A stretch of DNA of 17,415 nucleotides, from assembly GCA_002702205.1 (NCBI GenBank), contig NZYP01000057.1:8584-25998 (forward strand), in the 5' to 3' direction. The DNA comes from Flammeovirgaceae bacterium. Lineage in GTDB: Bacteria > Bacteroidota > Bacteroidia > Cytophagales > MED-G16. Under the pieces are notes generated by a model. That model made no database searches and had not been told where the DNA came from. It was given only the letters and a program-made list of their open reading frames with translations. The position numbers and the translations under genes are program-made. Positions 8,387 to 15,411 of the stretch are shown piece after piece. Within the stretch, counting starts at the first letter, position 1, and every line of letters starts with the position of its first letter.

Positions 8387-8581
8387 ATGAGTACAGGTAA
8401 AGTAAAATTTTTTAATCCAACTAAAGGTTACGGTTTCATTATAGAAGACGGTTCTGAAGTTGAACATTTTGTTCATTCCACTGGTCTTATTGATCAAATT
8501 GATGAGGGAGATTCTGTTGAATTTGAATTAGTAGACGGAAAGAAGGGTAAGATTGCTGGAAACGTGAAGAAAACTTCTTAA
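8387..8581 (+). CDS. Cold-shock domain protein (CspA family)
   Basis: This 64-residue protein is a single cold-shock OB-fold that binds single-stranded RNA or DNA and acts as an RNA chaperone in the cytoplasm. RNP1 is KGYGFI (residues 13-18) and RNP2 is HFVHST (27-32). The aromatic residues F9, Y15, F17 and F28 and His30, which stack on bases, are in place. The start MSTGKVKFFNPTKG is typical. The EHFVHS spelling of RNP2 and the end of the protein (ELVDGKKGKIAGNVK) resemble Bacteroidota homologues. The gene is probably monocistronic from the promoter in the preceding 50 nt. Its TAA stop overlaps the stop of the convergent pyrE. Whether it is cold-induced or constitutive cannot be told from the sequence. 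Confidence 0.95.
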   Translation: MSTGKVKFFNPTKGYGFIIEDGSEVEHFVHSTGLIDQIDEGDSVEFELVDGKKGKIAGNVKKTS

Positions 8582-9213
8582 AGAAATCTTTCACCCCATT
8601 TTTCTGGATCTATTCTCCATTCTCTGAGACTCTCAGCGTCGCTGTTGTTGATATAATTTTTATCTAGAGCTACACTGATAAGGTCATCGTATTCGAATAA
8701 GCTTTTAGAGAAGCAATCTGCTTTTTCAAAATTTTCTAGTGATATTTTAAATCCATAGGAAAATATTGAGATAACGCTCAGAACATCAGCACTTTTCTCT
8801 CTTAGTGCCTCAACTGCCTTTATAGAACTGCCCCCTGTTGATACTAGGTCTTCTATAAGAATTATTTTTTTATTATCATCAAGTTTTCCTTCAATCATAT
8901 TTTGCATTCCGTGGGACTTAGGTTTAGATCTAACATAAATGAAAGGTTTTTGTAAATTATCAGCAACTAAAGCACCTTGTGGAATACCAGCAGTAGCTAC
9001 ACCAGCAATTACGTCTACATTTTCATATTCTCTTTTAATTAACTCTGATAACTGCTCTTTAATCTCTGATCTAATATTAGGATATGATAAAGAAACTCTA
9101 TTGTCAAAATATATAGGAGATTTCCACCCAGAAGCCCAAGTGAAAGGTTTCTTAGTTTGAATTTTAATTGAATTAATTTTTAATAATTCATATAATAGTT
9201 CATAAGATTTCAT
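8578..9213 (-). CDS. pyrE: Orotate phosphoribosyltransferase
   Basis: PyrE joins orotate to PRPP to make orotidine 5'-phosphate, the fifth step of pyrimidine synthesis, in the cytoplasm. I place the start at the ATG at 9213 (MKSYELLYELLKINSIKI), giving 211 residues. A TTG at 9222 in the same frame would add three residues, but it forms part of a -7 promoter-like element and is less likely. Motifs seen are the FTWASGWKSPIYFDNR substrate loop (24-39), GVATAGIPQGALVA (71-84), the flexible catalytic loop region VRSKPKSHG (94-102) and the PRPP-binding signature IILIEDLVSTGGSS (117-130). The length is normal for the family. It is transcribed alone: convergent with the cold-shock gene and divergent from the Nudix gene, a neighbour I recall as common in Flavobacteriia. 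Confidence 0.96.
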   Translation of the reverse strand: MKSYELLYELLKINSIKIQTKKPFTWASGWKSPIYFDNRVSLSYPNIRSEIKEQLSELIKREYENVDVIAGVATAGIPQGALVADNLQKPFIYVRSKPKSHGMQNMIEGKLDDNKKIILIEDLVSTGGSSIKAVEALREKSADVLSVISIFSYGFKISLENFEKADCFSKSLFEYDDLISVALDKNYINNSDAESLREWRIDPEKWGERFL

Positions 9214-9219
9214 ATAAAA

Positions 9220-9227
9220 CAAAACTA
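9220..9227 (-). promoter_or_regulatory. Candidate -7 promoter element of pyrE
   Basis: On the minus strand this reads TAGTTTTG, an exact match to TAnnTTTG. It ends about 6 nt before the ATG at 9213, so the message would be nearly leaderless. No TTG is found 19-20 nt further upstream. It overlaps the alternative TTG start codon (9222-9220) and so favours the downstream ATG. Confidence 0.35.
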
Positions 9228-9268
9228 AGCTTTAATTTAGTATTATATAAAAAGTTTTTAATAATATA

Positions 9269-9946
9269 ATGAAAACCATTTTTGTAAATGACATTCAAAT
9301 TAGCTTTAAAAAACTGAATAATTTAAAGTTCAAAAAAGAAGATTTTGACACGCATATCGATGGGTCATCAGGAATAGTACCACTGAAGTTATTTTCTCGA
9401 GTGTTAATATATGATTCGACTATTGAAACTATAGTTGATCTCTTAAAGAAAATGACAATAAAAAAATTCAGAAAAATTTATTCTATTACAATCACGCTAA
9501 AGGATTATAAAAATGTTTTAAGGGAAGTAAAGAAAATGTTTAAGGTAATAAAGGCTGGTGGTGGTGTTGTTAAAAATGATGATGGAAAAATTCTTTTTAT
9601 TTACAGACTAAAGAAATGGGATTTACCGAAAGGCAAGAAAGAGAAAGGGGAATCTATAAGAGAGTGTGCTAAGAGAGAAGTTGAAGAGGAAACTAAGGTT
9701 AAGGTTGAATGTTACCAAAAAATAATATCAACATGGCATACTTACACAAAAAATAAGAAGTTCATACTTAAAAAAACATCTTGGTTTGTAATGAATTCTT
9801 TAGATGATTCTAAAATGAAACCTCAGAAAAAAGAGAAAATAGAAAAGGTTGAGTGGATGAAAGATGAAGCCATCAAAGAAATTCTATTAAATTCATACAA
9901 GACTCTTAATTATGTGATGAATAAATACAATAAAATCACCCGATAA
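9269..9946 (+). CDS. Nudix hydrolase with an extra N-terminal domain
   Basis: The 225-residue protein has an N-terminal region of about 90 residues of unknown fold and a C-terminal Nudix domain (about 93-223). The Nudix box is at 122-144 and reads G-x5-E-x7-REVEEETKV. The metal-binding glutamates (E137, E140, E141) and the catalytic-helix Arg136 are present. The Gly that normally follows (EExGU) is Lys143. Nudix enzymes cleave nucleoside diphosphates linked to another group, and the substrate cannot be deduced here. WDLPKGKKEKGES before the box is like diadenosine-polyphosphate or inositol-pyrophosphate hydrolases, a weak hint only. The protein is very lysine-rich. It lacks the C-terminal winged helix of NrtR-type regulators, so I read it as an enzyme. 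It diverges from pyrE by 55 nt. Confidence 0.88.
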   Translation: MKTIFVNDIQISFKKLNNLKFKKEDFDTHIDGSSGIVPLKLFSRVLIYDSTIETIVDLLKKMTIKKFRKIYSITITLKDYKNVLREVKKMFKVIKAGGGVVKNDDGKILFIYRLKKWDLPKGKKEKGESIRECAKREVEEETKVKVECYQKIISTWHTYTKNKKFILKKTSWFVMNSLDDSKMKPQKKEKIEKVEWMKDEAIKEILLNSYKTLNYVMNKYNKITR

Positions 9947-9951
9947 TAAAG

Positions 9952-11166
9952 TCAAATTGCAGATAAAACTTTTATAGTTTTATCAATTTCGTACGATTTA
10001 TTGTAAATTGAAATTCCTAACCTTGTAACGCCACCTTTTTCTTCTAGTCCTAATTTTTGAATTGCTTTAAGTGCATAAAAATGGCCATCCCATGCACATA
10101 TATTATGTTTAGCTAATTCTTTACATATTTCATTTGCTGATTTAGATTTATGTATAAAGGATACGGTAGGTGTTCTCTTCCTTGAAGAGAAGTCAGGGCC
10201 AATAATTTCAACATTTTTTAATTTATTAAGTCCTTCAAATAGTTGAGATGCTAAGGTGAATTCATGAAGACTTAATTTCTTATATGAATCAATAATTTTC
10301 TCTCTGTAGTTATTTCCTATTCCAATTTCTGATATGAAATCTATTGCCTTTGAAACACCGTGACAAGCTGCATGATTTAAAGTTCCAGTTTCTATTCTGT
10401 AGGGAGCATTCTGATCTTGAACAATTAACCTTTCAGTATCTAATTTATCTAAAAGTCCAGGCTTTGAATATAAAATACTCATATGGGGACCATAAAACTT
10501 ATATGCAGAACACAATAAAAAATCACAATCTAATGTTTTAACGTCTATTGAAAAATGTGGAGCATAATGTACCGCATCAAGAAGAAATAAACATTTATGA
10601 TTTTTGACTATATCTTTAATTTTATCGATTTTATTCATTGTGCCTAATGCATTAGAGGACATACCTACAGCAACCATAGCTGTCTTATTATTAATTTTTT
10701 TTGAGAAATCATTATAATCAAGCTCGCCATTAGACATTAAATCAATTTCAATTATTTTTACTCCAACATCTTCTAGTGTTTTCCATGGTCCTCTATTTGC
10801 CTCATGATCTAACTCTGAAATTATTAATTCGTCGCCTTCTTTAAAAATTTTAGATAGGCACCTAGCTAGACTAAAGTTTAGAGTTGTCATATTCTGACCT
10901 ATTGAAATGCATTTCCCGTCTTCAGCACCTAGAAAAGAAGCAGCTTTAGATCTCAATTCATCCATAATTTTATCAGTCTCTATGCTGGTAATGAATTCAC
11001 CATGAGTATTTGCATTATATTTTTTATAATAATCAGAGATACTATTTATTACATTTGATGGAACTTGAGTTCCTCCAGGTCCATCTAGGTATATGATATC
11101 ATTTCCGTGAGAATCTTTTAAATTTAATGAAGGAAAGTTTTCTCTTATCTTATTTATTTCAAGCAT
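9952..11166 (-). CDS. Class V PLP-dependent enzyme, cysteine-desulfurase-like (VC1184-type subfamily)
   Basis: This 404-residue cytoplasmic protein has the fold type I pattern of class V aminotransferases. The pyridine-stacking His121 lies in ELDHEANRG. Asp197 in LLDAVHYAPH contacts the PLP nitrogen, and the Schiff-base Lys223 is in CSAYKFYGPH. YRIETGTLNHAA follows. The start IYLDGPGGTQVP and the end WDGHFYALKAIQKLG / TRLGISIYN match the subfamily known as VC1184-like, whose function I recall as unassigned. The SufS active-site loop RTGHHCA corresponds here to WDGHFYA, so the catalytic Cys (Tyr364) and the nearby Arg (Trp359) are absent. Sulfur transfer by the usual mechanism is therefore unlikely; a lyase or aminotransferase reaction on an amino acid is more plausible. 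Its first 8 nt overlap the end of the permease gene, so the two are translationally coupled. Confidence 0.88.
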   Translation of the reverse strand: MLEINKIRENFPSLNLKDSHGNDIIYLDGPGGTQVPSNVINSISDYYKKYNANTHGEFITSIETDKIMDELRSKAASFLGAEDGKCISIGQNMTTLNFSLARCLSKIFKEGDELIISELDHEANRGPWKTLEDVGVKIIEIDLMSNGELDYNDFSKKINNKTAMVAVGMSSNALGTMNKIDKIKDIVKNHKCLFLLDAVHYAPHFSIDVKTLDCDFLLCSAYKFYGPHMSILYSKPGLLDKLDTERLIVQDQNAPYRIETGTLNHAACHGVSKAIDFISEIGIGNNYREKIIDSYKKLSLHEFTLASQLFEGLNKLKNVEIIGPDFSSRKRTPTVSFIHKSKSANEICKELAKHNICAWDGHFYALKAIQKLGLEEKGGVTRLGISIYNKSYEIDKTIKVLSAI

Positions 11167-12439
11167 AATATTTCTGGTAAAAATATATTGGAATTGATAT
11201 GGAAAGTAATAATAAGCCTAAAAGTATTGACTCATACCCAACACCAATTATCATCCAAACTAAAAATACAAATACGGGTATTGATATAAAATTAGTTTTT
11301 AAGTATTTTTTGTTTTTAAAAATTAATAAAATCTCTCCAATAGTTAGAAAAAGGTAAAGAATTAATGTACAAAATGTTGATGTTAAAATTAAATCGGTAA
11401 AAATATTAGATAAGTCTTTCGAGTAGTTCATTGTTATCAAGCTCACTACAATAATATTTGAAATTACTAATCCTGAGATAGGCATATTATTAGAATTTTC
11501 TTTTGAAAATATTTTTGGAAACAAATTATTTTTCGATAGATTTTTTGGCAACTCTATCTGAAGAAGTGTCCACCCGTTAAGGCATCCAAGAGCAGATACT
11601 ATTGCAAAAAATGCCATAAGGTACCTCGCATAATCACCAAGAATAATTCCTCCTGCATCAGCGAAGGGTGCATTAGAGTTTTGAATTTGTTCAGGAGATA
11701 AGATTCCTATTAGGGCTATAGATGATAGTATATAAAGTATAAAAGTAAAAAAGACACCATATGAAGTTGATTTTGATACATTTTCTATTGGATTTTTTAT
11801 CTTTTCTTCTGGCACAGTTGCTGATTCTATTCCAAGAAAAGCAAAAAAAGTTAATGTAGTGCTTATTGTTATAGCCTCAAAATCAGTTTTTGTTGAAATA
11901 TTCAAAGGAAAAAAATTTTCTAAGTTGAAGAATAAGAATCCTATAATTACAGTTAGTATAAGTGGTATTATTTTGATTGCTGTTGTATAAAATTGAAAGT
12001 TACCTATCCCTTTTATTCCTCTAAAGCTTATTATTGAAATAATAAAAATTACTAATATTGAAAATGATATATTATAATATTTATTTTCTAATTCAGGAAC
12101 AAAAACTGTTGAATAACTGGTAACAGCAATGGCAAGACTAGCATTCAAAAGAAGTATTGAAATCCAATATCCCCAAACCACAACAAATGCAATAAATTCA
12201 CCAAAAAAGACGTTTGTATAAGTAAAAGGACCACTTTCACCTGGATATTTTTTTGATAGTTTTTTAAAAATCTTAGCAAGTGCAATTGCTATTAAACCTG
12301 AAATTATCCAACCTAACAAACTTATAGATCCATACTCAGAAAGAGAAATAGGTAACATGAAAATACCAGCGCCAATCATGTTGCCTATGACAAGTGTAAT
12401 TGATTCCCTAAATTCTATTTTATTATCTATATTGTGCAC
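11159..12439 (-). CDS. APC-superfamily amino acid/amine permease (AdiC/PotE-like)
   Basis: This is a 426-residue inner-membrane protein with about 12 hydrophobic helices, of the basic amino acid/polyamine antiporter type. The start is GTG at 12439; the next upstream codons contain no ATG before a stop at 12463, and the first internal Met lies in the first helix. Helix 1 carries GNMIGAGIFMLP, the unwound substrate-binding loop. ESGPFTYTN follows helix 2. FFAFLGIESATVPEEKIKNP matches the AdiC helix 6 region, including its proton-sensing Glu (here Glu205). ALGCLNGWTLL carries the conserved helix 8 Trp (Trp290). The AdiC Trp202 position is Phe199 here, so the ligand may differ from arginine. It is followed by the overlapping PLP enzyme gene, which suggests uptake or exchange of that enzyme's substrate or product. 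The direction of transport and the substrate are not known. Confidence 0.88.
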   Translation of the reverse strand: MHNIDNKIEFRESITLVIGNMIGAGIFMLPISLSEYGSISLLGWIISGLIAIALAKIFKKLSKKYPGESGPFTYTNVFFGEFIAFVVVWGYWISILLLNASLAIAVTSYSTVFVPELENKYYNISFSILVIFIISIISFRGIKGIGNFQFYTTAIKIIPLILTVIIGFLFFNLENFFPLNISTKTDFEAITISTTLTFFAFLGIESATVPEEKIKNPIENVSKSTSYGVFFTFILYILSSIALIGILSPEQIQNSNAPFADAGGIILGDYARYLMAFFAIVSALGCLNGWTLLQIELPKNLSKNNLFPKIFSKENSNNMPISGLVISNIIVVSLITMNYSKDLSNIFTDLILTSTFCTLILYLFLTIGEILLIFKNKKYLKTNFISIPVFVFLVWMIIGVGYESILLGLLLLSISIPIYFYQKYYA

Positions 12440-12464
12440 ACGAATTACAATATAATGTTTTTAA
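12440..12464. promoter_or_regulatory. 25-nt divergent gap, permease / xylB
   Basis: Only 25 nt separate the two start codons, so each promoter must reach into the opposite gene. TATATTG, a one-base-short version of TAnnTTTG, occurs toward xylB at 12428-12434 and toward the permease on the minus strand at 12454-12448. Neither has a -33 box at the right distance. No inverted-repeat operator is visible, and no regulator gene is adjacent. Confidence 0.25.
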
Positions 12465-13940
12465 ATGAGTAGGAGTGACTTTTTTTTAGGTATTGATCTT
12501 GGAAGCTCTTCTGTTAAAACATCCATATTTGATAGAAAATCTGGTAAATCAATTGATTCTTTTACGTACCCAGACTCTGAAATGGAAATAATATCTGAGC
12601 AGGATGGATGGGCTGAACAGGACCCAAATTACTGGTGGGAATGCATCTCTCATACTTTCGATCATCTAAGAGAAAGTAATGATTTTAAGTCTATAAGAGC
12701 CATTGGAATTTCATATCAAATGCATGGGTTAGTTGTGGTAGATAAAAAATATAATCCTTTACATAATGCAATAATTTGGTGTGATTCAAGAGCAGTTGAA
12801 ACTGGCCTGAAAGCCGAGGCTGAAATGAATGATGATATTTTTGAAACAAAAACACTTAATTCTCCAGGAAATTTTACTGCCTCAAAACTGAAGTGGTTAC
12901 AAGATAACAAACAAGACATATATGATAAAATTCATAAAATAATGTTGCCTGGTGATTTTATAGTCTATAAACTAACTAACAATTTGACTACAACTCCAAT
13001 GGGATTATCAGAAGGAATCATGTGGGACTTTCAATCGGGGACCATAAGTGAAGATATTCTCGACTATTACAATATTAAAGATAAATTAATACCTGAAGTT
13101 GTAGATTCTATTGGAGATCAAGGTACAGTTTCTGATGACATTATAGAGAGATTTGGTTTCAGTAAGGGTTTGAGAATAACATACAGAGCTGGTGACCAGC
13201 CAAATAATGCATTTTCTTTAAATGTATTAGAACCTGGAGAGATTGCTGCAACAGCTGGAACCTCTGCTGTAATTTATTCAGTAACAGATAAAAACATTAC
13301 AGATTTGAATAATAGAATTAATACATTCTTGCATTGTTTAAATTCCAAGACACGTAAGAGAAATGGACTTCTACTGTGTATTAATGGATCAGGTATTGCT
13401 TATTCGTGGATTAAGTCAATGCTTAAAGAAAAATCATATGAGGAGATGGATATTAAATCCGAAAAAATAAATAGTCCTGAAGGGATAAAATTCTATCCTT
13501 TTGGTAATGGCTCTGAGAGACTATTTGGTAATAAAAAAATTGATTCACACCTATTAGGTTTTGATTTTAATAAGCACAGCAATAACCATATAATAAGGTC
13601 AGTTTTGGAAGGAATTTCATTCTCTTTATGCTACAGCATAGAGTTGTTAAGAGATTTTGGTGTTAATGTTGAGACAGTTAAGGTAGGAAAGGCTAATTTG
13701 TTTTTAAGTAAAGTATTCAGGGAATCCTTTATAAATTCTGCTAATGTCAAACTACAAATGTTTGATACAAATGGGGCCGAGGGAGCTGCAAGGGGGGCAG
13801 CACTAGGTTCTGGTTATTATGAAGATGCTACAGAAGCATTTGGAAGTCTAAAAATAATATCTGAAGAAATACCAAACGGTCAGAATACTTATTTAGATAG
13901 GTATAAAGATTGGAAAAACTTTTTAAATAAATTAAATTAA
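12465..13940 (+). CDS. xylB: Xylulokinase (FGGY family)
   Basis: XylB phosphorylates D-xylulose with ATP to xylulose 5-phosphate, feeding the pentose phosphate pathway, in the cytoplasm. The 491-residue frame is of normal length. Key features are FLGIDLGSSSVK (phosphate loop, Asp11), EQDGWAEQDPNYWW, GISYQMHGLVVVD with the MHG sugar-binding motif at 86-88, IIWCDSRA, and RAGDQPNNAFSLNVLEPG with the catalytic base Asp244. ATAGTSAVIYSV (adenosine region) and the C-terminal GAEGAARGAALGSG follow. The GDQPNNAF wording is the form found in Bacteroidota enzymes rather than the proteobacterial GDNAAGAVG. The gene precedes xylA by 5 nt, so the pair forms one operon, in kinase-first order. No xylose transporter or regulator gene lies next to it. 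Confidence 0.95.
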   Translation: MSRSDFFLGIDLGSSSVKTSIFDRKSGKSIDSFTYPDSEMEIISEQDGWAEQDPNYWWECISHTFDHLRESNDFKSIRAIGISYQMHGLVVVDKKYNPLHNAIIWCDSRAVETGLKAEAEMNDDIFETKTLNSPGNFTASKLKWLQDNKQDIYDKIHKIMLPGDFIVYKLTNNLTTTPMGLSEGIMWDFQSGTISEDILDYYNIKDKLIPEVVDSIGDQGTVSDDIIERFGFSKGLRITYRAGDQPNNAFSLNVLEPGEIAATAGTSAVIYSVTDKNITDLNNRINTFLHCLNSKTRKRNGLLLCINGSGIAYSWIKSMLKEKSYEEMDIKSEKINSPEGIKFYPFGNGSERLFGNKKIDSHLLGFDFNKHSNNHIIRSVLEGISFSLCYSIELLRDFGVNVETVKVGKANLFLSKVFRESFINSANVKLQMFDTNGAEGAARGAALGSGYYEDATEAFGSLKIISEEIPNGQNTYLDRYKDWKNFLNKLN

Positions 13941-13945
13941 ACATC

Positions 13946-15277
13946 ATGGGAATTATAGTTGGTCAAAAAGAATATTTTAAGGGAGTTAATGAAATCAAGT
14001 ACGAGGGTAAGAATTCTGATAATCCTCTTTCTTATAGATATTATGATAAGGACAAGGTAGTTCTTGGTAAGAAAATGAGTGAACATTTTAAATTTGCAGT
14101 TGCTTATTGGCATTCTTTTGTGAATACAGGGAATGATCCTTTTGGATCTGGAACAAAAATTTTCCCTTGGTCTTCATCATCTGACGTGATTCAGAGATCA
14201 TTTGATAAGATGGATGCTTCTTTTGAATTTATTTCAAAATTAGGTCTTGAATATTTTTGTTTTCATGATTTTGATTTGGTAGAAGAATCAGAGTCATTTA
14301 ATGAATCTGAAAAGAGATTATTAAAAATTGTAGAATACGGTAAAAAAAAGTTAGAATCAAGTGATATTAAAGTACTATGGGGAACAGCAAATCTATTTTC
14401 AAATCCTAGATATATGAATGGTGCAGCGACAAATCCTAACTTCGATGTTGTCTCATACGCAGGAGCCCAAGTTAAGAACGCATTAGATGCAACAATAGAA
14501 CTAGGTGGAGAGAATTATGTTTTTTGGGGAGGAAGAGAAGGGTACATGTCCCTTATAAATACAGATATGAAAAAGGAGTTAGACAACTTGGCTAGATTTC
14601 TGCACTTGGCAAAAGACTACGGTAGATCAAATGGTTTTAAAGGATGGTATTTTATTGAGCCTAAGCCAATGGAGCCTTCAAAACATCAGTATGATTTTGA
14701 TGCTGCTACAGTTGTTGGGTTTTTAGAACATTACGGTTTAGATAAAGATTTTAAGTTAAATATTGAGGTTAATCATGCAACTCTGGCAAGTCACACATTT
14801 GATCATGAACTTCAAGTCGCAGCTAATGCTGGTATGCTTGGAAGTATTGATGCAAATAGGGGAGACTACCAAAACGGTTGGGATACTGATCAGTTTCCTA
14901 ATAATATTTATGAAATTATTGAAGCTTTAATTGTAATAAATAGATCTGGAGGTTTGCAAGGAGGTGGAATTAACTTTGACGCAAAAACAAGAAGGAATTC
15001 AACTGATCTTAATGATCTATTTTACTCTCATATTGGAGGAATTGACTTATTTGCCAGAGCACTTTTAATAACAGAGAAAATATTTAATGAATCTGAGTTT
15101 TTGAAATTATATGAAGAAAGGTATTCTTCTTTTGATAGTGGTCAGGGTAATTTATTTACTCAGAATAAGCTTTCTCTTGATGATTTATATAGACACGCTA
15201 AAAAAATTGATGAACCAGAAATGATATCTGGTAAGCAAGAGTATCTTGAAAATCTTATTAATAGATATATTTTTTGA
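13946..15277 (+). CDS. xylA: Xylose isomerase (class II)
   Basis: XylA interconverts D-xylose and D-xylulose in the cytoplasm using two divalent metals. The 443 residues fit the class II length (about 435-445). The catalytic His107 and Asp110 are in FCFHDFDL. VFWGGREGY (192-200), FIEPKPMEPSKHQYDFDAAT with metal ligand Glu238 and Lys240, IEVNHATLASHTFDHE with Glu274 and His277, and IDANRGDYQNGWDTDQFP with Asp302, Asp313 and Asp315 are all intact. Together with the xylB gene just upstream it provides the complete two-step isomerase route from xylose to xylulose 5-phosphate. A small perfect inverted repeat spans its stop codon, and a stronger intrinsic terminator lies about 100 nt downstream, with nothing coding between. 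Confidence 0.97.
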   Translation: MGIIVGQKEYFKGVNEIKYEGKNSDNPLSYRYYDKDKVVLGKKMSEHFKFAVAYWHSFVNTGNDPFGSGTKIFPWSSSSDVIQRSFDKMDASFEFISKLGLEYFCFHDFDLVEESESFNESEKRLLKIVEYGKKKLESSDIKVLWGTANLFSNPRYMNGAATNPNFDVVSYAGAQVKNALDATIELGGENYVFWGGREGYMSLINTDMKKELDNLARFLHLAKDYGRSNGFKGWYFIEPKPMEPSKHQYDFDAATVVGFLEHYGLDKDFKLNIEVNHATLASHTFDHELQVAANAGMLGSIDANRGDYQNGWDTDQFPNNIYEIIEALIVINRSGGLQGGGINFDAKTRRNSTDLNDLFYSHIGGIDLFARALLITEKIFNESEFLKLYEERYSSFDSGQGNLFTQNKLSLDDLYRHAKKIDEPEMISGKQEYLENLINRYIF

Positions 15278-15290
15278 TAATAATTATCAA
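15274..15290 (+). repeat. 7-bp inverted repeat over the xylA stop codon
   Basis: TTGATAA, a 3-nt spacer TAA, then TTATCAA, with the xylA TGA inside the left arm. It is AT-only except for one G-C pair, so a hairpin would be weak, and no long T-run follows (TTTCTTAAT). It may be a weak RNA 3' structure or chance. Confidence 0.35.
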
Positions 15291-15377
15291 TTTCTTAATA
15301 AAAAGTGAATTTTTTGTAACTGTGACAATTTAAATTGCGTCTATATTTACACACGATAGTTTAGTTAGTTTGGTTTT
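15278..15377 (+). other. Non-coding xylA 3' region with a 12-bp palindrome; possible UTR or small RNA
   Basis: No reading frame of note occurs between xylA and the terminator. The stretch has a perfect 12-bp palindrome CAATTTAAATTG at 15326-15337, flanked by TGTG (15321-15324) and CACA (15350-15353). TATATTTA at 15342-15349 is one base off the -7 promoter consensus, but no -33 box sits 19-20 nt ahead. It could be simply the xylA 3' UTR, or a short independent transcript ending at the terminator that follows. No known RNA family is recognised. Confidence 0.25.
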
Positions 15378-15411
15378 AAAGCAATTGTTTAAGCAAGTGC
15401 TTTTTCTTTTT
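15378..15411 (+). terminator. Intrinsic terminator of the xylBA transcript
   Basis: AAAGCA (15378-15383) pairs with TGCTTT (15398-15403). An A-G mismatch comes next, then an inner TTG/CAA stem (15385-15387 with 15394-15396) closes a 6-nt loop. The hairpin runs directly into a T-rich tract (TTTTTCTTTTT, 15401-15411). This is the only convincing rho-independent terminator in the window. It ends at the stop codon of the convergent nhaC-like gene. On the minus strand the run after the hairpin is only TTT, so it should act mainly on plus-strand transcripts. Confidence 0.65.

Noticed and set aside
9214..9222. TTG start at 9222 for pyrE
   Set aside because: A rare codon that coincides with a -7 promoter-like element; the ATG three codons later gives a normal PyrE N-terminus.
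9269..9946. Nudix protein as an NrtR/XylR-type regulator of the xyl genes
   Set aside because: Some Bacteroides control xylose genes with Nudix-type regulators, but this protein has a catalytic Nudix box and no C-terminal winged helix, and lies 2.5 kb away next to pyrE.
10344..10541. Plus-strand ORF inside the PLP enzyme gene
   Set aside because: It is antisense to the region holding the PLP lysine and has no start-site context or motif.
9952..11166. Calling the PLP gene sufS/csd
   Set aside because: The active-site Cys and adjacent Arg are replaced and there are no suf partner genes nearby.
12716..12919. Minus-strand ORF inside xylB
   Set aside because: It is the antisense shadow of conserved xylulokinase sequence (MHG to the KLKWL region).
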